Below, one piece after another: positions 11,521 through 23,080 of a stretch of 52,500 nt of DNA. The position numbers were made by a program, and so were the translations under genes. A model generated the notes under the pieces. The model was not told the origin of the DNA, ran no database searches, and saw only the letters and a list, made by a program, of their open reading frames with translations. The stretch is taken from NCBI RefSeq assembly GCF_964340395.1, contig NC_135549.1:15614842-15667341 (forward strand), given 5' to 3'. Source of the DNA: Glandiceps talaboti (taxonomy: Eukaryota > Hemichordata > Enteropneusta > Spengelidae). How positions within the stretch are numbered: position 1 is the first letter of the stretch; each line of letters begins with the position of its first letter.

Positions 11521-12856
11521 CCTAGGCTAGTTGTACTTTGTTGAAAATGTGATGTGTCCCTCTCTAATGAATGCTTGGGTCCTTGTTTGATGACGCAGTT
11601 TTCGATTGCTTCTTATACAAATTCTAGCATCAACACGTTGCTCGTCGATGGCACGGGGAAGAAGAAATTTACTTGAAGATAGCCGTCGCACTACCTGTGA
11701 TAATATCCACATTCAATCGTTCCATTTAATTTAAATTTATTGTTACCACATATATCACATTATGTAGAGAAGTCTTGAGCGTAATTAGGGTCTTATATGT
11801 AGTACGAGTAAAAAAAACCTTTCGTTTTGTGTACATTACTGTCTTCTCAATTGAGGTTCACCAGAACATTATTTTTTTTTTTTTTAGTAATTTTGTTCAA
11901 TGTGAATTTTAAATTCAACTCGAAAGTGGCGAATGGCTTCTATAACCCATAGACTTGCCTTTGTGTTAGAGAGCACACCAAGACGTGCGTGTGAATTTTA
12001 AATTCACTACACAGTGTTTTTATTTTCTTACTGTGGTCATTACTGCTCATCAGTATCACAAATCAAAACATTACATGACTGCTCACAATTCAGAAGAACA
12101 TATCAATCACATAATAGTAAACTATTGTTACCCTGACCTTCGCACATAGCTGCAACTATAGAAGAATCACTCTCATATCTCCACTTGTACACCAGATCAC
12201 TTTGCTCAGCCAGCAGTGCAGTGTTCATGGATAACTTTGAACCATATTAGAAGTAGCCATGGAGCAGATCGAACCCGCCTATAGTCTAGGCCTATCTATT
12301 TCCTTCAGCTCCCCCCTTCTAACAAGTGAATCTATACTTTATTCCAATTTCACATTCTTATAAACATATAAATTATACAATACTCAAATGATTGGATGCT
12401 AAAATCATCAGCACTCTAGATGAATAAATCAAAGTTTCGGATGTTGCCTTAATTCAATGCAAATGATATTGACAACTATGAAAAGTAGCCAAATAACGTC
12501 ATCGTTCTTCTAACTGCCTGTAATTAGTCATTATTCGACAGTTGATATTTTAATGACTTAATGTTGTCATCTCAGAAGAATGCTGCTATTCGTGAAATGC
12601 AAACATTTGTTATAAGTATTAATTCACTGACAGCTGAGGGTTCACTGTGACCTCGTGTTTTGCCAAATTTAAAACTCTGCGAATGATAGAAAGTTTGTAT
12701 TTGTTATCGATAACACTATACTGCAAACCCTGGGTATGTTTACAATATCATAATATCGAATATAGTTAAAGTGGCCCAAGCTGAGTTCATAAACTTTTTT
12801 CTCTCTTAAACCCACAATCAAACTATTGCAATGTAATGCTAATGTCAATGCATATC

Positions 12857-12995
<139 letters not shown>

Positions 12996-14861
12996 ACATC
13001 GTATTACAGTTGTCTTCTTGCAGTGTTAAAAGAGTTGATTGCATGGTAGGGATGTCGCAGATATTTTTTGATACGTATGATAAATTACGTCATGATCAGA
13101 TCGTTGATGAACTTATAATCTTACTACAAGGTTTGAGTTCAGTCAATGGTTACATGTAAACGTGATTCAGTACAATGTAGAGTACTGCGAGTACCGTGGC
13201 AGTTTTTAATTCACAACAACAAAAATGTGCCCCAACAGTATGAACTCAGCTTGTGCCCCTTTAATACTAATAACGGCAAGATTTAATAAAAAGAGAACAA
13301 AAACACCATAAGAAATTTACAAACGACAATACGCAATCTTTGTGAATGATTGTATTCCTATGTAACATGATAATATAGTTGAAAAACGATAATTACAATG
13401 ATGTATTCGTATGTAAAATGATATACGAAAAACTAATGACTAATTCATGGTGTACACTCAAATTTGTAACATTAAATATTACATGGCATAATTAGATTAT
13501 TATATACTTATATTTTCGTACATACACTGTAGATTACTGTATCAACATAGACAATTAAACGTCTGAGACACCACTACTCAGTTGCTATTTAGTGAAAACA
13601 AAAACTGAAGCTTTCGTCCACACGCGTGGACTTGTTCTCTTGTCAGATGTTCCTGTTTGTCACATGGCTCATCACTCGAATCGTGCGACAAAAGAATGGA
13701 ATTGATGATCCGTCTTGGTCATATATATATGGCCATGGAAGTCTTGATTGCCTCGATAGATCCATGGTATGGTATACACTACAGCTAAATTTCAAACCAT
13801 GTAAAACACTTAGGCGATTTTTGGTCACCCCAAAAGATAAAACCATGCAAATTACAGCATGTCAGCGGTCCCGTATATCATGAAATAATTACATATTAAC
13901 TTATACATGTATGTATATTGGTGACACAGCGTACCCTTAAAGAATTCTTATTAGCAGAACACCAGCATCCGATTGCACAACTTAAGAGGCTTTCTAATAT
14001 TACTAGAAAGAAAAGCCAGTCAACCCAAGTAAATTGGGAGAGGCAGATCTCGAGTTCATATACATGATATATCTTTTTATAACATATATAACATAGTAAA
14101 ACAATTACTGTATAACATTTCAAGACATTCGAATATACCAAAGCTTGCAGTGTACATTTTATACATTGATCATACAAATTAAACGTCAAATTATAACAAT
14201 ACATTGTCAACCGTACCATTTTTTGTGGTGTGCAGTTGTGCCAAGGAACTTGAATTGATTCGTGTAGTTCGATTAATTGGGGATCAACATATCCAAGCGA
14301 CATACTGGATCCAACCTGTGTACACAGCACCACTTTACAAGGAAGTACGTAATAGTCTTTACAAACATACCAATTTTACAATGAAAAGAGTTTCTTTTCT
14401 TGAAAAAAAGGGTAACGCTAGACGATTTGGCGATGGGATATCAAGATATGACACTGTGTTCATAGGACGACGAAGTTTATAGTCTGCTGCGAAATACTTA
14501 TACTTGAATGTATAAATACCGTCAAAGTGTGGATTTGTAATAAGATCGAAGAAACTATTTCGTCGCTGACTAAAGTATAAAACTCTTCACAGTGCTTATA
14601 GCAATGCTGGTTTTAATAATCATTGCCAACTTTTATAAAGTTCAACTTATTATCATTCAATATACATTGTTACTTTTCTTGTCACAAAGACAATAGATTT
14701 CACACATTTTGCCGAAGTCATGATGTCAGTTCTGTAGGTGAGTCATTTTTATCCCTGTTGTGTGTATTGCATATACATTTGTATCTAGCACCTATCGGTC
14801 CTTACAGTGACGTCAAACGTTTCCGTGGCTGTATACCAAGGAAATGCGCAGAATTTACGGC

Positions 14862-14913
14862 GGGGGGGGGGGGGAGCGAGGAGAAAATATTTTCAACTGC
14901 CCCCCCCCCCCCC
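14862..14913. repeat. G13/C14 inverted homopolymer hairpin
   Basis: A run of 13 G (14862-14874) and a run of 14 C (14900-14913) flank a palindromic centre, GAAAATATTTTC. The region could fold as a very GC-rich hairpin, a G-quadruplex or a triplex. Run lengths may be affected by sequencing. Confidence 0.8.
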
Positions 14914-15287
14914 TCGCGATCTCAAAAAACTTCCTTTCCCCAGTAACGTTAACACTCTACCGTATTCTGGAAAATGTACAATTGTACAGTACAATATACG
15001 AAAGTAACATATATAATACGATATTTATTTACGAATCACTAATATTAATATATATGTGCTTTGCAAGAAGAAATCTCGCATGATTGGGCTTTAACCTATA
15101 CTTGGAGATATTTGAAACCCCCTCTAGCACCGGTCCGTCATAAATCTTGCTCATTCCCTAAGAATTCAACACTGCACGTGTTTGTGATCATTGTAATAAA
15201 TCAAGCACATCAGATAGTTTTCTCTTCTTATGTTGTATATTTTGGACCAGGTGCGTCTTGTTTCCCGATAGACGATGAAATGTACAG

Positions 15288-16271
15288 TTATGCCATCATA
15301 AAATCAGCTTGATTTCCGACCATGTTGTTCTGTCCAAACGCAATCTTCAAAGCAAGTCTATATTGTCTGTTCTTAAAGGCGTATATGATCGGGTTCATAC
15401 ATGAATTGCAGAAGGCGACTAATACGGTCAAATGATAGTACCAACTAACAAAATCGACGTCTGCGTAAAAGCTGTAGGCCAGGTAGAGAAATTGATTTGG
15501 TGTCCAGCATATAGCGAAAGTTGTGACGATAATAAGGAGTAGTTTGATTAGGCGTCTTCGAGCTATAACTATTTCCATACTGCTATGACTTGAAATACCA
15601 GCTGATGCGTTGTTAGGCGCCGTTTCGGTTTTAAGGGCGGACAACATTTGTCGATATGAGTACGCCATCACTGTCAGGGGCCCCAAGTAAACTACGAAGA
15701 AAATGATTATCCCTACTACGATACGAACGGCCATGCTTGGCCACGTTAAGACGCAGGTACCACGGCGACTGTAAAAAACATACAGCATGAAACTCATCGA
15801 TAATGTTGCAGCCGTCCACACGGCACCTATCATTAGTTTCGCTTTGTTCTTGGTGAAAAAAGCATGGTATTTCAGAGGGTATACAATCGCCAAATAACGC
15901 TCCAACGTAACGCATGTTAGATTCAAAACAGAGGCAGTAAAACTGACCCACAGAGGGTATTTCGACATAACCAGTCGGCAGAGCATATCACCAGGGACAC
16001 CAGCCGGTATGCGAATATTAATCCCCAAATGTAAGGGGATGAGAAACACAGACGTGATGAAATCAGCAACAGCTAGGCTTACGATGAAATAATTAGTCGA
16101 GGTGTGCATCTTTTTCACCTTCCATACGACGAAGCATACCATGGAGTTACCACATATTCCAATAACAGATATAGCTCCATACACCAATTTTAACCATAAC
16201 TGATTGTCGAAACTTTTACCAGCAGACCACGAGTTGATACCTTCGATCGGTGAATCAGTTGTATTGTTCAT
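15288..16271 (-). CDS. Class A (rhodopsin-like) GPCR, neuropeptide-receptor type
   Basis: This is an intact, intronless 327-residue seven-TM receptor. It would sit in the plasma membrane and signal through heterotrimeric G proteins. Family landmarks: N-glycosylation sites at N2/N3; TM1 GN (41-42); TM2 LAVAD (D70); the disulfide pair C98 (start of TM3) and C173 (ECL2); ERY (124-126) in place of DRY; TM5 proline 198; TM6 FAICWTP (252-258); TM7 NPIIY (293-297). A basic RRRLIK precedes TM6. The C-tail is short, about 27 residues after NPxxY, and has no palmitoylation cysteine. The length is normal for peptide receptors of the galanin/allatostatin/QRFP kind, but I cannot name the ligand. The ATG has A at -3. 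AATAAA on this strand lies at 15029-15024. The gene sits between the two PPxY genes, in the opposite orientation. Confidence 0.95.
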   Translation of the reverse strand: MNNTTDSPIEGINSWSAGKSFDNQLWLKLVYGAISVIGICGNSMVCFVVWKVKKMHTSTNYFIVSLAVADFITSVFLIPLHLGINIRIPAGVPGDMLCRLVMSKYPLWVSFTASVLNLTCVTLERYLAIVYPLKYHAFFTKNKAKLMIGAVWTAATLSMSFMLYVFYSRRGTCVLTWPSMAVRIVVGIIIFFVVYLGPLTVMAYSYRQMLSALKTETAPNNASAGISSHSSMEIVIARRRLIKLLLIIVTTFAICWTPNQFLYLAYSFYADVDFVSWYYHLTVLVAFCNSCMNPIIYAFKNRQYRLALKIAFGQNNMVGNQADFMMA

Positions 16272-16971
16272 TCTCGATTTTGAATAATGTGGACTGTAGA
16301 TCGAAATGAGAATGATTCAACGGTCAATCGGAGTTACCCTTTGTTTTTTTTTCTGAAAAAAACGACCATCAGAAAAGATCGTTTGCGTAATTTTCGACCA
16401 AGATGTTTAAAAGTTCACAATTCAACATTATCAAATGTCACCGAATAATAATGAAATAACGTATACTTGTATTTGGTTTTCAAGTATTCGCACAGAATCA
16501 CTTAGTCTCCTGGCTTGGCTGGATATCATTATTTTTGCATTAGTTTGTCCCAAGTAACAGTGTTTGTGAGTTCAACAAATGTAGAATTATTCACCACGAC
16601 GGTGTCTAGCTATGTCAGCACTTTATCACAGTGACGGGGGGGGGGGGGACAAGTAGCTGAACTTACAGCTACAGTAAGTTCGTGCAAGTTAATAATGACA
16701 ATTCAGCGGAAGCAGGGGGACTGAGAGAGTCAGTCTATTTAGTCAGCATATGCGCATGTACTTGAATATTATACTAGAATATTGTATACTTCTTCCATTT
16801 CAAATAATTTCCACTGTTTCCTGGGAGATCATTAATTGAGAACATAGTGTCGAGATGATCATCACTTTGCGAAAGGTTACGTAGGCGTGAAAGGGAGAAG
16901 ATGAGCACTAGAAAAAAATGGAAAGGATGGGAAAAAAATGTAGGAAGCAGACATAATAACAATGAATAATA

Positions 16972-17071
16972 CACATACATACATACATACATACATACAT
17001 ACATACATGCATGCATGCATGCATGCATGCATACATACATACATACATACATACATACATACATACATACA

Positions 17072-17105
<34 letters not shown>

Positions 17106-17187
17106 CACGCACGCACGCACACACGCACGCACGCATACACACACGCACGCACGCACACACACATACATACATACATACATACATACA

Positions 17188-17219
<32 letters not shown>

Positions 17220-17344
17220 CGTACATTTGTAATTACGTACGTACGTACAAACACATACAAACAAACAAACACAAGGACATACAGTGACGGACGGACGGAC
17301 AGACAGACAGACAAACAAACGCAGACAGACAGTCAAATACAGAC

Positions 17345-17381
<37 letters not shown>

Positions 17382-17391
17382 GAAATACATG
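16972..17391. repeat. Compound tetranucleotide microsatellite
   Basis: Successive blocks are CATA, GCAT, CATA, ACGC/ACAC, CATA, GTAC, AAAC, GACG and GACA. Neighbouring block motifs mostly differ by one or two bases. Long ORFs on both strands are repeat translations. Confidence 0.97.
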
Positions 17392-17881
17392 CATAGAGGG
17401 GTCAGTTAAAATCTACTAAAGGTGGGGGTCAATTTGGAAAACACCTTTACAGGTAATTTTTTATCTCAAGTACATCAACAGGATCAGCCTATTTGTCATT
17501 TTGGTTCCGTGAAATGACATTTGAATGACTTATATGTTGAAATTTTCTAATCGGAAGGGGTATCCATGTTCCTCAACTTCCCCCTGTCTGTATTTACATG
17601 CTGATCAGTTATGAAAAGTTGTATATCAAGCATATACACCAAAACCTAAATCTGGTGTGTGAATTAAATTCATGATTCACAACATGGGGTTTATATTCTG
17701 TATCTGCCAATTTTCGATACTAAAGGTAATTTCCCTATCTAAAATTTCCTTGAGGGCGATTGAAGACAAGGATTTAATATCGAAGCAATCATCGTTTATA
17801 TGACATTTGATAGTCAGTTTTGTGGATATATTACTTTGGTACAAGCTTTGATAAAAATTGCGTTGTTGAGATAAATTCAAC

Positions 17882-17942
<61 letters not shown>
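17882..17942. repeat. (GAT)n microsatellite
   Basis: A pure trinucleotide array of about 20 units. Confidence 0.99.
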
Positions 17943-19749
17943 ACACAATGATACATTACGAAATTGACTACACGACTAACATGAGACCTTCTGTTATCTG
18001 TATATACAGTAGTACATACTCAAGTTCATATTCAAGTGACTTGATCGTTGCCAGGTTGCCTTGCTTCTTTTGGAAGAATTGATTAATTGATAACAAATGG
18101 ATGTTGGTAATACAATTGAAGATTAAAGTTCTGTAATAAGGGTTGTTTCTTGTAATTTCCTAGTTGGTCATGAGGATCGACAACTCGATCGGTTCGATGG
18201 AGAATCAGTCGGCGGTCTCAGATCGAATGACCGACCTTACTTTCTCACGCTGTGCGTAAGTGATCGCCGCTAAAAATAACTGATGGTGACTTGTCTGTTA
18301 CGTTAACGTTGTCGTAGACAACAAAACTTAAAATACAATTCGCATATTTGACAATGTGTTTAAGTCTGTTATTACTGTCTTATGTTGTACATGAAAACGT
18401 TCATATGCTATTTAACAAAAACTGACAACAAGTGAAGTATACGTTCAAAGTTAGACCTTTAAAATGATTATAAAGTATACCCATTACTAATTACCTACTA
18501 TGTTCTTATCATCATTACTCTTGGCAAAACAAACATAATTTAAAAACACACACAAAAAAAACTACAAATTACCTGTTAAAACGTGGCGGATATTTGTCAC
18601 AAACTGCAAGAAGGGAAAATCGTCACGGTGAAGTTGATCTTAGTACGTAGTCAATTATCGGTAAGTTGTCGCTCAGTTAGACGATGTGATCTAATACGTG
18701 TGCGAAATAGAAAGTAAGCTTTAAAATGCCACGACTAATGTATATTATGATCATTCCTCACGTGGTACATGGGCGTGGGTGTTTTAAAGCTCAAACGAGA
18801 CTATCTTATTGATGCACTCATGCCTGACATGTTATCGGTTTTTTTTTTAAAGATAAAGATATACATATTTCATACTTTATTACCTTATCACATTGGAAAG
18901 TATAGCATCGCTATTCTTTATTACTGAAACGACTGTAAAGAACGGTTTTCTTTATTTGCTTTCTACTGAGGAGCAACATGACTACTGTGTGTCTGCTTCT
19001 CAGTACACCCTACCTGTTCACACTTCAATCAAAATGTATCTTTTGCATTTGAAGTTGTCAGGGCACGCCGTGTTAAAATAAAATAATTTTGTGCTTTGAG
19101 TGAAACGCCAATGTAACTATATTTGCGATTTCAGAAGATCAACAGGTGATATCACTATCTCGAAAACACTTCAAACAAAGCTAGTGGAAGAGTATTATTT
19201 TATCAATCAATTTATATCCATTGGGTTCTAGCATCAATCATATTTTCATATTCTATTATCCTTTCTTTGCGAGGTAGAACCAAATTTGACAATTATCTTG
19301 ATTTATGTCACGTTCTCATTTATATTGACAGTGATTGCGTCCGGTCGCTGTGGATATATCCAAGCGAAGCTGTTGTTAATGAAGGATACTTGTTCGGGAT
19401 TGAAATAATAACATTCAATACAAATACATTAGGTAGTTTTTTTTTTTTTATAACAATCAGTATATGTACACAGCTATTGTTGGCGATGTACAAGACACTA
19501 ACGATCATATGACATATTCCGGCCTAGTCATCAGGCACACAATTACGGACTGTACTGTTGCTTTGAAATCTTTATATGTCATAATATAATAACTTTTTAG
19601 TGTACTTAACACATGAACGCGCTTCCGTAATATGTACATAATTAGTATTTTATTTGCCACAAACTCAAAATCATATCAATATAACAAAAGAGAAAAAGTA
19701 AAAAAGACAGTGGCATAAATATTACACATAAACTGATGGATGAATACAG

Positions 19750-20246
19750 AGTTTATGGCTGGACCACAAAAATAGTTTGAAACAAACTAGTCAAGTTTGT
19801 GGCCCATACTACAATTGATTAAACAAAATAATCAAAGCAAAAACAAAAACAAATTTGAAATTAAAACAAAAACAAACAAAAAACAAACAAAACGCGTTCA
19901 TCAAAAAATATATAACTGGCATTAAATGCAATGTAAGGTAGAAAAAGCTGAATTAATTTTGTAACAAATACTGTTTTAACTGAGATTTAAAAGTAGTCCT
20001 GGATTGTATTTTTTTCAATTCTTCAGGTAAGGAGTTCCAATGTTTTGCAGCTGCATACTGAAAATTGTGTTGCGTCAAAGTAAGATTTACTTTTGGAATG
20101 TAAAAGTTATCTCTCGCTGTATTCCGAGTGTGATACGTATTTGGTGGTGTGTTAAAGTAGTCGTTAACTGTTTGCGGGAAGTGACCGGCCCTCAAATCAA
20201 AAATAAATAAAGAAGTATTAAATTTGGTCCTCAAGTCCCCAAATAT
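19750..20246 (-). mobile_element. Non-LTR retrotransposon 3' fragment (reverse transcriptase C-terminus plus 3'UTR)
   Basis: On the - strand, 20234-19953 encodes the typical C-terminal end of LINE ORF2 proteins: TARDNFYIPKVNLTLTQ, then AAAKHWNSLPEELKKIQS and a TFKSQLKQYLL end. An in-frame TGA upstream and the lack of catalytic RT domains show it is a 5'-truncated relic. The 3' side has stem-loops (GGACCACAAA at 19761 with TTTGTGGCCC at 19796; TAGTTTG with CAAACTA between them) such as CR1/L2/Jockey-type LINEs carry. Confidence 0.85.
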
Positions 20247-20360
20247 ATGTCATTGAAGAAATCGAAATATCTAGCGAAAACCTATCAAATTCATCTACTT
20301 TCAACACTGAGAAATGGCATCACACATCATATCAATATGCGGAATAATGTAATGCACTGT

Positions 20361-20482
20361 ATGTATGTATGTATGTATGTATGTATGTATGTATGTATGT
20401 ATGTATGTATGTATGTATGTATGAATGTTTTGTTTGTTTTTGTTTGTTTGTTTTGTTTGTTTGTTTGTTTGTTTGTTTGTTT
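20361..20482. repeat. (TATG)n and (TTTG)n microsatellites
   Basis: A TATG array (20361-20424) is followed directly by a TTTG array. Confidence 0.98.
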
Positions 20483-20718
20483 TTTGTGTGAAGTCTCGTC
20501 GTATCTATTTGTGGGATTTTGGTAAATTAAGGGGATGTAATTAATCAAATTAGCGTTCGGCACACCAAATTAATATATGTGAGCGCACAATAAATAAAGT
20601 GTAAAGCCAACCGGCAAATATTTATTCTCTCTCTGAAATTAAATTAACAATAACTGTACGGTGTATAAAGGGGGGGGGGGGCAAGGGGTCGGTCGCTCTA
20701 GGGGTAATACTTATACGT

Positions 20719-20965
20719 ACTAGACACGCTAATCGAGTGTCCGTCAATATTTACTCGACACGCTAATCGAGTGTCCGTCACGTAGAGTCCAGGCACGCAA
20801 ACCGAGACACTACAATCGAACGATACCGTTCAGCAGGCAAGCTGAACTACTACGAAACACTAACAGGTATAGAATACTTAGCACGCAAACTAAGATTCAA
20901 GTGCAATTCAGTGCGCAAACTGAATTGTTACGACGTAGGAACCAAAATCTCAGCACGCACTAAGA
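20719..20965. repeat. Array of about seven short hairpins with a conserved loop
   Basis: The loop motif CACGCAAA or a close variant recurs at about 20724, 20758, 20794, 20834, 20882, 20912 and 20954, spaced 30-48 bp. Each copy is enclosed by complementary arms of differing sequence: ACTCG/CGAGT, GTTCAGC/GCTGAAC, CTTAG/CTAAG, CAATTCAGT/ACTGAATTG, and ATCTCAG/CTAAGAT with one mismatch. The consensus is close to TTCAGCACGCAAACTGAA. The first two copies share a 24-bp direct repeat. Function unknown. Confidence 0.75.
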
Positions 20966-21330
20966 TAGCCTTCGGCAAGAAAAGGGGGGACTGCTCACTG
21001 AGCTGGGGAAAATCTGGGCTATTAAGTTATACCCATATTACCGTAAACTATAATAAAACCGCAAACATAAACAGCTCGTTAGCGGCTAGTACGCGTCTTT
21101 CCAATGGATACAAAATACATCAAAATGAACTAAATAATCCAGCGTAACGGGTTATAAAATTGTCACATTTTATTTTATTTATTTTTTTTTTTTTGGGGGG
21201 GGGGTTAACTCTGCTTTTAAATGTAATGTATAGTAATATTCCCTTGACATGGTTATGAATGTTGGAAGGGTTGTTCATAAATCACAGCGTGTAGGAATTA
21301 TGGCGGCGGGAATTTTTCATTGTTAATCGT

Positions 21331-21366
21331 ATCCATCCATCCATCCATCCATGGCCATCCATCCAT
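21331..21366. repeat. (CATC)n microsatellite
   Basis: A short CCAT array with a GG interruption. Confidence 0.95.
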
Positions 21367-21570
21367 CTTATATAAATCAACCACTTAAAATAATATCCCC
21401 TGATTCACTGTGACTTATGAGAACAGAAAGTAGTCATGATTATCCCTACTTTGAGAAAGGTCATGTAGGCGTGAAAATGAAACAGTTGAAGTGAAAAAGT
21501 GAGGGCTACAAGAGAAGGAAAGTAAACAGAATCTGATGTTGTTGTCCGTGTTGGGAAGGACCTGTATCGT

Positions 21571-21611
21571 TTGTTGTTGTTGTTGTTGTTGTTGATGATG
21601 TTGTTATTGCT

Positions 21612-21649
<38 letters not shown>

Positions 21650-21665
21650 CGTCGTCGTCGTCGTC
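21571..21665. repeat. (GTT)n / (GTC)n microsatellite
   Basis: A GTT array with an interruption ends in GTCGTC. The poly-Leu and poly-Thr ORFs are artefacts of it. Confidence 0.97.
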
Positions 21666-22457
21666 TGATCGCGTGTCATGGAAATCAGTTCATCGTCACT
21701 ACACATCTTGTTTTGTATCTACCCATAGAACGAAGCTACACAATATAATGTATGAATCCATGAATACCGTTAATTTAATATCATAATTATTGAGGAAAAA
21801 CATCAACAAGTTTGTTCCAGAGTTAATGAGATTGGACATACAAAGCACGCTACGAGCAGTGACTCAAAATGTGTACAGAGCAAGTAAAACATGAACCAGT
21901 GTTTTTACCCACCAGTAACCCCACTATCAAATCGTTCGGAAATGGCACCATATCAAATCTTTCTGAAACGGCACTAGTGGTAGAATGGAATGATAAACTG
22001 CATACGAGACGATATGTGTGGTATGAACTGGAACATAGACTTTATTTATCAAGGCCCAAGGGCAGAGCCAGGAGTTGACTCCCTCACCCAAAGGCCAGAA
22101 GTCGAGTCTCTTCAATTTTACAAATCACTTTACAGGAAAGCTTGGAATGCAATGTCTATTGTCTAAACATGACTATATCATTACGCGAATGACGCGTAGG
22201 TCCGTGAATTTGAAACAAAAGGACGCCTTGAGGACAATTGTTCTCCAGACAAGCTATCTTATTAATCCCAAAACATGACACAGACATCTTTTCTAAGAAA
22301 CACGTAACTCGATATTTAGGAAAGTCTATAGCAGTCCAAAGTAAATGTTCAAAATGTCAAGTTGACTCTCTGAAAGAGTTCGATTAGTTCTTCGTTCTCA
22401 TGGTTATACGTCTTCAAACAAACTTAAATCTCTTGACAACAGATTGTATTGTCAGTT

Positions 22458-22464
<7 letters not shown>

Positions 22465-22497
<33 letters not shown>

Positions 22498-23080
22498 TTT
22501 TTTATTAATTTCCAAAACAACTGCAAGACAATACAAAGGCAAACAATACATTACAGAGAAAACACAGGACGTACAAACAGAGAGGGGGAGGGTTAGTTAA
22601 CTTAATTAAATAAATTAATACATGGGATTGGAAATAATTACAATTGATAAAGAATAATGTAACAATATCTTGAACAGAAATATCCGTCTGTAATGAAAGG
22701 ACTAAGCACAGAATCCTAACTTGATCACAGGAAAACACCCAATCCCCACTCAGTTGAAAAAACCAGTTGCATGACTTACAGTAACGTAATAATTACAAAA
22801 CTAATGATTCCCATTTGTGCTCCAGGGCTCCTCTGCGCGCAAATTTAATTTCCATATCCTTAACACTTTTGAGATAACTAATAAATGAATCAAAATTGGA
22901 GTCTGGACGTCTTTCAATTAACCTAGCTTTATACAAAAAAAATTTGCCCAAGATGATAAGGTGATTGACTAAATTGAAGATTTTGTCGCAAATGTCAAAC
23001 TTACCAAAAATCACATCTGACATAGACAAGTGAATATCAGGAACAAAATTAAGGAGTAAAATAAACTTGAACCTTCAATT
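22465..23080 (-). mobile_element. 5'-truncated LINE copy with poly(A) tail and target-site duplication
   Basis: The element lies on the - strand. Its 3' end is the T-run seen on the + strand at about 22462-22501 (poly(A), preceded by AATAAA). The 13-bp direct repeat TCAGTTAGAGTTT flanks it at 22452-22464 and 23080-23092. The segment 23029-22793 encodes a region like the C-terminal part of L1/Tx1-type ORF2 (LVNHLIILGKFFLYKARLIE, then a basic stretch). This is a classic product of target-primed reverse transcription. The open frame is now short. Confidence 0.88.

Noticed and set aside
12268-12300. tRNA B-box-like GGGTTCGATCTG on the - strand
   Set aside because: No A box or cloverleaf can be built around it.
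15631-15951. 106-residue - strand ORF inside the GPCR
   Set aside because: Shadow frame of the GPCR with no features of its own.
18164-18255. Possible exon after TTTCTTGTAATTTCCTAG, with an ATG at 18170 and a GTAAGT donor at 18256
   Set aside because: It is only about 90 nt, matches no family, and no compatible partner exon (phase 2) was found nearby. The signal could be chance.
20719-20965. CRISPR-like array
   Set aside because: Copies are not identical, spacing is irregular and the genome is eukaryotic. Covarying hairpins are a better description.
22010-22115. LINE 3' tail on the - strand (GGCTCTGCCC, GGGCCTTGATAAATAAAG)
   Set aside because: The tail-like words are suggestive, but there is no coding part, poly(A) or target duplication to support it.
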